Shown here: positions 36,702 through 48,464 of the stretch, one piece after another
Position numbering within the stretch: position 1 is the stretch's first letter
How the letters are laid out: each line of letters begins with the position of its first letter
Source: Populus alba
Taxonomy: Eukaryota; Streptophyta; Magnoliopsida; Malpighiales; Salicaceae
Assembly: GCF_005239225.2 (NCBI RefSeq)
Contig: NC_133291.1
Coordinates: 3,348,001-3,412,000, forward strand
Direction: 5' to 3'
DNA length: 64,000 nt
Program-made: the position numbers and the translations under genes
The notes under the pieces: model-generated
The model's database searches: none
Told to the model about the DNA's origin: nothing
What the model saw: only the letters and a program-made list of their open reading frames with translations

Positions 36702-38700
36702 ATTCACTGTTATCTCAGCCACAGGTCAGCTGCTTTGGTGTGTCGTCTAATTTGTTATCAGGAATCTCATGTTTCGGTGCTTATCTAGTAGAAAGTGGAG
36801 TTCACGTTCCCATTCAATTGCCCGAGGATCGTAGGCTTTTATTCTAGACAGCTTAAATTAATGGAAACTTAGCAACGAGGATAGTTCGTCGTCAAACCTT
36901 TATTTCCTTTCTTGTAGTGAATATTTGAATTATTTGGAATAGTTTTTTGAATCGTATTGGTTTAGCTAATTTGTTGAAATGGTGGCTTCGTTACGATGTT
37001 TGGTACTTATTTATTTCTTTTTATTCCATTCGCTTGCTGTTGATGCCAATTAAGGCCATGTAGCAGTTGTTTACTGAGTGGTGGGTGAAAATTCATTTAT
37101 CCATGTCACATCAGAACTTTTCTGAAGCAACACAGGTTACTAGCCAACCTGCTTGCAGACTGAAAAAAAGGATTTGGATCATAACACAACCCCCTCTTGG
37201 TAAAATAAAACTCACATTTATGATCCATAAAAGAAGTCTGCACACAACAGGCAACGTGTTAATAGCCTAATTCATCTAGCAAATGTCTAATGCTGCTGCA
37301 TCCATCCACGAGAAAACCCACAAATTGCAGGGCCAAAACTACATCTTCTACGAGCAAGTTCGTTCAATCCCTTGACATTGTATTTGGTGTTTATCTAAAG
37401 CTTAGAGGTCTGGTGGAATCGATCATTGATGCTTTGCAGACGTGGAACATTGGTGACCAAATCATCATTGCCACTGGCTGCATACTGCTGCTTATACGGC
37501 AACCACTTTACGGGGAGGGAGAAAAAACAGGCGTTTACACTTCAGAAAATCGAAGGTTTCAGCCTTTTTGCTCCAAAACGAGCCCACCCTAGTGGTTCCA
37601 ATGCTAGCATTGTCCAAGTAAAAGAGAAAGGGTCCGAGCCATGGAAGCGCACTCCAACTGTTATGTGCTGGAAAAGGTAGCTCCACCTAGTTTGGAATGG
37701 TCATTTTAGCATAAAAGGCAAGCGCTAGACTGCATCATTTATCCAACAAAATCTTTGATGCTTCCATTCCTGGCCATTTCATAATCAAAGGAATGTTCCT
37801 ACCCTTTTTACTCATGAACGGAAAAGTTGTCGCAGCTGTGCACATGTGCAACTCTCTCTTAAAATACTCAGATAGTGGGCTGTAGCCTGTACTAATGGTA
37901 TTTAAAAATAGAAACTTGAAGAAGAGTAGCTCGATTAGCACTAATCCATCATCTCCTTCAAAACCATTTTTTTCATGTTATTAAACACATCTTCTTAAGA
38001 CTAACGTAAATACTTGCATGCATGTGTATATATATACACACAGTGGTTGATACTTGATACCAAGTTTATGTTCTATAACAGTTGTGTGCTCTAAATAGTA
38101 TGGTAGATTTTTTTAATTATTTTTTGTAATAAAATTATACTCATCCACGAAAATTGAGCTAATCTCATTGTTAAATTCGTAGTTTTGTCATTTAAGAGAT
38201 AAAAAAGAGAGATTTTGACAGCATATTTATCACAGTAAAAAATCTAATAATCTATAAAGAAAAGGAAAAAAACAATAATAGTAATTTATTATGGTTTGTT
38301 TAGAGTGATGTAGAGATTATTTTTAAAGTGTTATTTATTTATAAATATATTAAAATATTTTTTTTATTTTTTAAAATTTACTTTTGATATTTATACATTA
38401 AAATAACAAAAAAAAATATTTAAAACTAAAAAAAAATCAAAACATTTCAAAAATACACCATGCCAAGCGAGAACACTACGTACAGGTAAGATTTGTAAGA
38501 AGGGAAAAAAGAGGAGGGGTAAAATAGAGAAGACAGGAAGGAGAAGAAAAAGGAAATGACTGGAAAACCGGAAGGAGCTGGATCCAGCAAGAAATAATAA
38601 CCCCAGATAGACAGGAAATATGAAAAAAAGAAGAGCGCATGACGCGGTCCTCCCTGTAAGTTGTGCCCACAAAATAAAAATAAAAGAATCCAACGACCCA
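36702..38700. other. spacer between ECR and actin
   Basis: It holds the ECR 3' flank (36900-37020 is homologous to 29645-29760) and an AT-rich repeat copy at about 38300-38440. The 100-codon plus-strand frame at 37290-37592 has no recognisable domain and I do not call it. Confidence 0.5.
38300..38440. repeat. AT-rich dispersed repeat core
   Basis: 'ttttaaagtgttatttattt', 'ataaatatattaaaatattt' and 'tttttaaaatttacttttga' follow the shared order of this family. Confidence 0.5.
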
Positions 38701-38749
38701 CAACTCATCTCGCGTTCCATATATTGAGCTTCTTTCTTTCACCTTCTAA

Positions 38750-39660
38750 AAGCTCAAAAAAAAAAAACATTTTTAGTTTTGTTTGTTTGCGTCGTAGCCT
38801 CGCTCACTCTCTCAAAATCCCTCCTCCTATAACAAGGTCGGTCCTTTTCTTTTTCAATCAAACGCTCTTCTATCTTTTCGATCTGCTGTATAGCAGTCTG
38901 GATCTGATCTCCCTTTGATTCTGCATTTTGCTTTTTAGTATTTTGTAAGGTGCGATTCATGCTCGCAAATCATTTTTTTTATCTGCATTTTGGTTTCTTC
39001 TTAGTCTCATGTTTGGATCTGGTTTTATTATTATTCCCGGCTTTGTTTTGTTTAAAATCTGAAGGAAAATTGGGAAATTAACAGTGAAGACCTTAAATTT
39101 TACTGTAATTACAATGTTGGAAATGGAGTCTAAATGCTCACTTTTCTTTATGTCTGTGTCTTTAGATTTCGTTTGCAATTGCTTTAAAAATGTGATTTAA
39201 CATTATTCTGAAATGATATCCGAGATTTACTTGCCTATTCTCTTAAGTCTTTTTTATGCATTTTGATTTTGATGCGATATATTTGGTCACCTTATTTTTC
39301 CTAATCGATTTCTTTTCCGTTTTTAAGACACGGAAACACGACGGTTGGTTTGCCATTACGTTTTCTTTTTTTTTGGGGCCAATGTTCAGTAGTTAGATTT
39401 GCAGATTAAGGTGTTTGTGTAATAAGACATGGGATCTATAGATGTGATACATTGATTTGCAATGTTGCTGTTTGTTTTTTAACTGATGAAGGCGAAAAAA
39501 CTCATTTGCTTGTTTGTGTTCTTTTTTTTTCAATATTTCATCTTTTACTCTGTTTTGCATTAATGCATGGCTAGTTAGGAGATGATTTTGATGTTTTTGC
39601 TTTGCTTGATAAAAGAAATTTATTCCTTTTTTGTTGACTATCACTGTTTGGTATTACAGG
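38750..39660 (+). other. actin 5'UTR and leader intron
   Basis: Non-coding leader rich in CT (about 38750-38950). A donor-like 'ttttgtaaggtgcg' lies near 38944, followed by a T-rich intron ending 'ggtattacag' at 39659, 10 bases before the actin ATG. A long leader intron is usual for plant actin genes. The exact donor (gtaagg or the gtgcga four bases later) is not certain. Confidence 0.6.
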
Positions 39661-39669
39661 CAGTAGACG

Positions 39670-41560
<1,891 letters not shown>

Positions 41561-42119
41561 ATGCTTCGAGGGTGGTATTGTCGAAGAAAAAAGAAAAAAA
41601 AATGCTATATTTCTCGGAAAGAAGTGGTGCAGCTAGCACCCTTTTCACTGTAGCTTTGCTATCCATCTATGTTTATTCTAATGTTGAAGTGATGGTTTTT
41701 GAGAAGGCGAGGAGTTGATTGCTAGAATGGTCCAATTCTTTCATTAGTAATATCCCGAGATGTTTTGATTCTTTTGCACCACCACACCCTAAAGCCCTTA
41801 ATTTTGTTTATGGATTTGGGGGACGTCCTTGCTTAATTTGCATGAGTTATTCGAGTCATTTACAGCAACAATATTGCATGTGAAGTACAAGGAACATGGG
41901 ACTGAAAATGATTAAAAGCCTGGCATCAAAGCAGTCTCACTGGCCGAGTTTCAAAAAATGCTAAAATATATTGAAAGATGGCAATTAAAGGCTGATCTTG
42001 ATATTTCGTGTTGGAAAAGGATATCGAATTAAAAATCATGGGCTGTTCCTTGCACCTTATTTGCCGATCACTTTCTAAGCCCTAATGGGACAAGGGGAGT
42101 AAAGTTCTAACTTGTAACC

Positions 42120-43169
42120 ATAGTTTTGAAACTCCTTATATGGTCAAGTGATCGGGTCATGGGTCAGATGGGTTAACCCGGGTTAACTTGGGTCAAAAAA
42201 AAAAAAAATAGTTACAATGCAACAAAATTAACACCACATTTACTTTTATTGAATCAACACATTAATTTCTTCTGCTCACCTCACCACTAACTATTTTAAA
42301 AAACCCTAACAAACCTAAACCCCAAATCTCTGCTTCCAAATCTTTAGTTTCTCTGTTTGTGGCGGCAGCGACTATGCTACCCGATGAGGTGGCTCCGCAA
42401 CCAGAACTAGTAGGGGTGAATTCGATGGTTGTTGAGGAGTATGATCCAGCCAAGCCGAATGATTATGAAGATCATACGAGGGAGAAAAAAAAGGAAGGCA
42501 ATGGAAGCGGAGAGGTTGAGGGATATTGAGAGGAGGAGGGAGGAGGAGGAGAGGGAGAGGGAGAAGGATAGAGACAAGGATGTGAATATTTTTGGGGAGG
42601 AAGCGTGAAGAAGGCATGCTACCATGAGTGGAGGTGTTCCGAGGAGTTCTTTGCCACCTAGGAATGGGGATGGATTTAGTATTGGGATGTCAGGGACGGT
42701 AGGGTTGGGAGTTGGTGCTGGTGGACAAATGACTGTGGCGTAGAGGATGATGGCGAAGATGGGGTGGAAGGAAGGGCAAGGATTAGGGAAACAAGAGCAA
42801 GGGATTACGACGTCATTGATGGCGAAGAAGACTGATAGGAGAGCTGGGGTTATAATGAATGCTAGTAAGAAGAAGGTGAAGGGTGTGAATTTCAATGGAA
42901 CTCCTACAACTCGGGTTTTGCTCCTTAGGCAGCAAGTGCAATAGGCCAGGACGCGGAAGTCGAAGAAAGAGAAAAGGCAGCGGTAGCAGTAGGAAAAAAA
43001 TTGATCGGGTCTCACCCGGGTTTGACCGGGTGGACTGGGTCCCGGGTCAACCGGGTTTTCCCGGGTCAATTTCTAAGCAGGTTTTTGCCTCTATCCGAAT
43101 TAGTCCCAGGCCCGGATCGCCCGGGTCCCAGATCGATCCGTCGAGCTAGTCCGGGTTTTAAAACATTGT
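42120..43169. mobile_element. TIR DNA transposon-like unit carrying a gene fragment
   Basis: The left end reads 'atagttttgaaactcc' and the right end, read inward, 'acaatgttttaaaacccgg'. Just inside both ends are 'gggttaacccgggttaac' or 'cccgggtcaaccgggtttt' style GC-rich repeats. The 8 bases 'ttgtaacc' flank both sides (42112-42119 and 43170-43177), a likely target-site duplication. With one more base it would be 9 bp with one mismatch. No transposase is present, so it is non-autonomous. TSD size fits the MULE or hAT superfamily; I cannot choose. The interior carries a broken DRT111-like gene piece. Confidence 0.6.
42374..42944 (+). pseudogene. broken copy of a DRT111/SPF45-type G-patch splicing factor
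   Basis: The sequence reads in pieces as a plant DRT111/SPF45-like protein. It contains EEYDPAKPNDYEDHTREKKK, then a charged Arg/Glu helix, RRHATMSGGVPRSSLPPRN, and a G-patch segment with MMAKMGWKEGQGLGKQEQGI, ending at VNFNGTPTTRVLLLR. The frame shifts at an A-run near 42485-42497. Two in-frame stops interrupt it, TGA at 42606-42608 and TAG at 42741-42743. The C-terminal RNA-recognition motif of the family is absent. It lacks introns over this span. It lies inside the TIR unit at 42120-43169. DRT111/SPF45 proteins act in pre-mRNA splicing; this copy cannot. Confidence 0.85.
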
Positions 43170-43177
43170 TTGTAACC

Positions 43178-44011
43178 GATGCTACCGAAAGGGCACAAAT
43201 CAAGGTTACAGAAGGGGTTTGCTTTAGTGATCTTGATTTCAATTGCTGCATGCCAGATCAAGACCACTTTCAGTAAGTCTTCACTTTTGGGATCGAGCTT
43301 TCAGTTAATTTAGACATGTCGGGGACAAAACTTGGGGAGGAAATTCTGACCGAATCTTGGGCCAAAACCCAATCATCCTCAAGCCCAGGTATCGGCCTAT
43401 CGATGATCCATCTTTATTGAATTATTAGGCCTTAATCAAAAAAGTTAGAACCTGCAGATTGCAGTACCAGAACCCGTCGATTAGTTTTCTGAAATCCAGA
43501 AATGAAAAAAAAAACCAACGGGCACTCCTTCACTTTGGAGGTCATGCGTTGCTGCTGTCTTTGTCTCGCTTCTTGCCGGCGCCTCTGTTGTCCACAACAT
43601 GTACAAACCCAGCCTTGTAACAACACCCATCCCTCTTTCCCTCTATATCTCTGAACTTTCCCTCTGCTAAGAGTGTCCAATAAAATGTCTAACTCGCCGA
43701 CTCTTTTAATTCTTCTGTTTGTAGACACTGCCTCCAGTGGAAAGTGCTTCTGCTGAGGAGAAACAGACTGAAAAACAATGAATATTTCTTTTTTCTTAAT
43801 ACAATACAAGTGTCTGGATTTCACAGTAAAGATGCGAACAAACTTTTGAATCTTATAAGACATTTTATGGTTTGATAAATATGTTGTCTGTTTAATTAAG
43901 AACTCTCATTTATATGAACACACATACTCGGCCTATTTCACATATCTTCACATTCTCTTTTTTCTTCACGTCCTCTCAAACCAGTAGGGAAAAAAAAACA
44001 GTTTGGAAAGT
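43178..44011. other. spacer between the TIR unit and the ENTH gene
   Basis: Less AT-rich than elsewhere but without a supportable gene. The 143-codon minus-strand frame at 43432-43863 has no recognisable domain. The part nearest 44012 is probably the 3'UTR of the ENTH gene. Confidence 0.45.
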
Positions 44012-45145
44012 TCATTCTGCCTCAGAAAGTAGGGATACTGTTGTATGATGATGATTGTCGCAGAATGGATGATCTTCTGCAGTATATTCCTCTCTGCTAA
44101 TATTCTCTTGGTTTCCAAGTGCTGGATGGCTGGTATTCTCATGGATTTGGATTCTTTCCTCGTGCAAAAGCTTCCCCTTCGAGTCCATAAACTCGTCATC
44201 TTTTTCTTGATTGTGTTGATGGGTATAGATAGAGTTACACCTCAAACGTGTCCTGAAGCCTAATGCTTTTAAGCTTTCCTCAGCTGAAGAGGATCGTTGG
44301 GAGAAGCTCCCAAACCCTTGAATCTCGCGTGTTAACTTACGAGCGCTTGCCCTTTCTTCTTTGAGAAACTGTTCATTTTCAAGTAGCTCCAGGATTCTCT
44401 CGGATAGTTTTCTAACACTTGAACCCCAGTTGAATCTGCAAACGAAACCAAAAAAGTATAAAAATCGGAGGCTGCAGCCCTTAAAATTGTGTATCAATTA
44501 ATTTGTCAATAAGCAACTCTACCGACCCTTTCTCATCGACAAACTGAAAGCTAGCCATCTCCTTAATGGCATCTTTATCACACTGAAACTCATCAGCAAC
44601 CCGTAGAGGTCCATGGGTTAGCAGGTGTTCCAATAGAAGCAGAGTCTTGTAAGAGACTCTCCAGTTTTTCCTATCAAATTTTATCAACCTGAATTGGAAA
44701 CGAAGAAGAAACATAGATCCTTCAGTATAATCTCTAAGTTTCATAGAGGACAAATAGATTAATCTAATCCCAATATACAAATATAAACCTCTTGTGTAGA
44801 ATGTCCACAATTCTACAGTAATCATCAACTTCAAAAGCAGCCCGTGAAATAACACCCATAGCACGTGTATCTGGAGCCCAAAGATCTCCATTTATGATCT
44901 CTTCTGTCAACCTTCGAACAGTTTGAACCAACCAGGAAAAGGGTTGATTAATAATTGTATGGCATCGAAATCATATAAACTAACAAAAAACGAGGAGTAT
45001 TAACTTACAGTTCTGTTGGTGTAACATCAGTTAGTGCCAAACGAGCAGTTTTGATTTTCTCTTTGAAGAAGAAAGAAGCTTGCCTCTTGAATTCATGGAG
45101 AAGAGGGCTGCCCATCTTGCTGTTTTTGTTTAGAAGCATAGCCAT
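44012..45145 (-). CDS. ENTH-domain protein (epsin-like)
   Basis: Four exons on the minus strand: 45145-45009, 44911-44789, 44688-44527 and 44435-44012. All have GT-AG borders; the third donor is a weak 'AAAGG|gtcggt'. The product is 281 aa from the first ATG or 271 from MGSPLLHEFKRQASFFFKEK, where the family more often starts; both are in frame. The ENTH fold covers about residues 25-150 (VISRAAFEVDDYCRIVDILH, RKNWRVSYKTLLLLEHLLTH, FQFVDEKGFNW). ENTH domains bind phosphoinositides and help form clathrin vesicles at Golgi, endosome or plasma membrane. After the domain there is only a short charged tail with no NPF or repeated DPW motif, so this is a short epsin-like form. Longer minus-strand frames through here are intron read-throughs. 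Confidence 0.9.
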
Positions 45146-45570
45146 GTTCTTTGACTTGAGAAGAATATTTCACTTTGTTTTCTCTCGGGGTTCTCAGTCG
45201 CGTACGTAATACATGCAACTACTCCATTAGCAGCACCAAACACCAACTACTCTTCAAAAGTGCATGTCTGCTTATGTAATGAGAGGGGGAAGACATGCAA
45301 GTGAATATTTAAAGGTAAAAGGATAGAAGTCAGCGAAAGATTTCAAGTTTCAACAGGCCAGCATTATACCACTAACGTGGAAACTGTGTGGTAAATTTGG
45401 TCATTGAACATCTTTGCTGTCTTTTCATTTGCCCCTCTAGAACTTGATCAGGTCGACGTATAAGGATTTGTGTATATTTTATACATAGTTTTGGCATAAA
45501 GTTTAGTTGATAGCCACGATTGATTTTGGATTAGGTCGTAAACAATCTACTCAAATATCAGGATTCAAGA

Positions 45571-45906
45571 GATTAAAAATTACGGGCATATCTCTTGCCC
45601 TATGTCACGAGTTAAAAAAAAAATTAAAAAAATAAAGATTAGATTTAACAAAAAAAAAAAAAAAAACAAAGAATGAATAATTTTGGATTGAAAAGTTAAA
45701 TTAAAAAAAAAAATCAATTCTATAGAAGAACTAAAAATTACAGGCATATTACTTGCGCAAAGTTACAAGTTAAAAAAAAAAAATTAAAAAGAAAATTTTT
45801 TAAAAATAATAATTTAAAAAAATAAAGATTGGATTAAAAAAAACAAAGGATGGATAATTTTGATTGGAGGGATGAATTAAAGAAAAAAAAAAATTTCACA
45901 AAAGAA
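45571..45906. repeat. tandem A-rich repeat, about 160-175-bp unit
   Basis: Copy 1 (45571-45729) and copy 2 (45730-45906) share 'taaaaattac.ggcatat', 'ttgc...gt.acgagtt' or 'acaagtt', 'aataaagatt.gatt', and 'caaag.atg.ataattttg'. A third, weaker piece may follow. Confidence 0.65.
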
Positions 45907-47524
45907 TTAGAAAAAAAAAACCACCAAGAAAACAAGGATCAAATTTAAAAACAATAACAAATTAAATTTGTTTATTAAAAAATAAAATTGAAAATAATTA
46001 AAAATTTACAAAAAAGGTAAGGAAAAAAGGAAGAAAAAAAATGAGGCCAAATATGAAAAGAAAAAATATAAAAAAATTAGATTGAAAAATAAAATTAAAA
46101 ACAAATAAACAACTTACAAAAATGTCAATGTCAAAACTTACAAATTAAATGAATGAAAACCGATACTTCAAATATCCTCAATAGATTACTTTGAAATTTT
46201 AAATTGCCAAGCATGAATTTCAATGGAGAAGAGAAAGAAAAAGAGAAAAAAAAAAATGTTATAGGAGCCAAACCTTTCGCCTTTGTCCACACATGTCACC
46301 TCTTCGAGAAGGCAACACTAAGGTAATTCATACACTACCACAGAAGGTAACATCTGACTACCAGACAGCTCGAATGTGCCACCCTAAGGGCACATGGGTT
46401 GTCCACGCGCTAAATGCACATGTTGGAATTTTTTTTTAAATAATTTATGTATTAAATAACACAATTGCCCCTAACCCAAACCTATAATTATAAATTATTT
46501 GAGTTTTAATACAAAAACACCCTTGAATGTAAGGCATGGAAAATCCACTCCCAATGACATGTGAGTCATTTAATTGTTTAATAAAAATGAAAAAGATAGA
46601 AACATAAACTTTTAAAAAATAAATTCAAGGAGCTTTTCATTATGTATTATAAAATAAAAAACATAATTTATCTTTTAAATTCTGAAATGTCAAATGATCA
46701 TTATGAAATTACTAAATTACCCCCAATAAAAAATATTTTAAGGGCATAATTAATATCTCAACCTAAAAATATAAAAATATCACCTGTTTTCTCAATCCTT
46801 TTTACTTTGATATTTTATTTTTTAATCTCCTTATTTTTTAACAAACTAGCCTAAATTGATCTACATTTGATTCAACAAAAGCTAAAAAATCAAAGAAGAA
46901 GAAGAAAAGATAAAATAAAATAAAAAAACATTGCGTTGATATTATTTTACAAGTCCACAGCATATTTTGCAAAACTAAATTCCCGCACCTTTTTAGATAT
47001 TACTTGTAAGAATTAATTTTTGGTGGTGAACCTGTGATTGTACTGGGAGTAACGATGCGGGTTCCATCCCACTTCTTCACGTGAAGAATGAAGAACTTAG
47101 GCAAACCAGACCAGCTTCAACTGACCCTAATAAGCTTGGACCGCTCATGGTTCAATCTCCACCCGCTACATGTTAGGCCGCAATTTGGCAGCAAAATATA
47201 CCAAGTCATTAAAGGATACGTGTATATTGTCAAACTAGCATGTTCTCATGCTCTTCTTACATGGAAAAGATACATCTAACCCCGTTCCCTAAATCATTTG
47301 TTAATCGTCAGTCTCTAAAACCAACCAACCGGCGAGCCATCTTGGCTGTTCAGCCCGCAACACAGCCATCTTAATCGTCAGGCTTTTTTATTTTTATTTT
47401 TATTTTTATTTTTATTATTATAGAATTCCTTTCATTTGCATCGACTTGCCTTAGGATTTTGGAAAGACTTTGCTTTGCTATTTTCAGCCACTCACTCCTG
47501 TATATTTTTACTGGTATTTTTGAT

Positions 47525-47640
47525 ATTGTGATAATAATTATTTTTAAAATTATTTTTTATTTTAAAATATATTAAAATAATATATTTTTATTATTTTTTA
47601 AAATTTAATTTAAAAAATTTATATTTTTTTAATAAATTAA
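47525..47640. repeat. AT-rich dispersed repeat core
   Basis: 'tattttaaaatatattaaaa' and 'tattttttaaaatttaattt' follow the order seen in the other copies. Confidence 0.5.
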
Positions 47641-48464
47641 TGTATAGCAAAAAAAATCAATTCAACTCTTACAAAAATATTTTTCAATCTCGCAAAAACA
47701 TACGGGCCTTCATGAATAGTCCACTTTAAAGGAGATGTCCTAGCCAGGCCTACATACTTTACCTGATCTTTCAAATAATTTCTCACATGGTCCAGCCCAG
47801 TTGTTATTAGCCTTAAGAACATTGAGGGTGCCGGTTAGGCTCCAAGGTTGAAAATCTTATAGACATTGTCTATTTGGTTGAAATCCCTCTGAGAGCTTTT
47901 CCATGGAGCAAGAAAGAGAGCAGAAACATGGTGGTGTGGTGCTGGTGAGGACGATGTTGTGTTTCACTGTCGAGATTCGTTTGAATATCAGAAGCGCTCG
48001 CAATAGTACACTGGATCATAGGACCCAAAAACACAGATTAAAAATCTCATCCATTGAATACAAGCAGCAAGGAGAATCGGAGGCCTCATGTCACGCATGG
48101 TCTACAATCTGCGGAAAAAGTAATGGTGGCTGGCATTTTAAATTTTCCATCTTAGAATTCAAAAGAATGGGGTCCGCACTGACATCCCTCCATTGTTATA
48201 CCAATGAGCTGCATAGTTTGACCACATGCTCTGTAAATATGATTCTAAATTATGAAACAAAAATCAAGAGCAAGGAAGACGAATCGAAAAATGTGCTCCT
48301 CAAACAGTACTGCCTACAGAAGCCGCAGGGTTAGAAATGGTGTTCATTATAATGGTGTATTCCGTAGTTTGTATGCCCTAACGTTGCCTAATCAAGTGTC
48401 AGAATAACTTGAGATGCCAAGAAGATCGCAACAGTTCTCATAAATAAACTCCAAATGAAAAGTC

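Larger units (their letters stand above)
45146..48464. other. intergenic region with purine-rich repeats
   Basis: It contains an A-rich tandem repeat (45571-45906 and decaying to about 46100), a GC-richer segment at about 46260-46430 that looks like an old element, an (ATTTTT)n tract at about 47388-47416 and an AT-rich repeat core at about 47525-47640. The plus-strand 143-codon frame at 47903-48334 (starts MEQEREQKHGG) has no recognisable domain and is not called. Confidence 0.5.

Noticed and set aside
38391..38720. 109-codon minus-strand hydrophobic frame
   Set aside because: Phe/Leu-rich translation of a purine-rich stretch upstream of actin; three overlapping frames in the same place point to composition and not coding.
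42407..43069. 220-codon minus-strand frame, the longest there
   Set aside because: Antisense of the broken DRT111-like fragment and its GC-rich repeats; the plus strand matches a known protein family.
44481..44891. 136-codon minus-strand frame
   Set aside because: It runs through an intron of the ENTH gene; the spliced exons explain the coding part.
47903..48334. 143-codon plus-strand frame starting MEQEREQKHGG
   Set aside because: No domain, no homologue I recognise, and it sits in the 3' flank of ALG5; not enough support.
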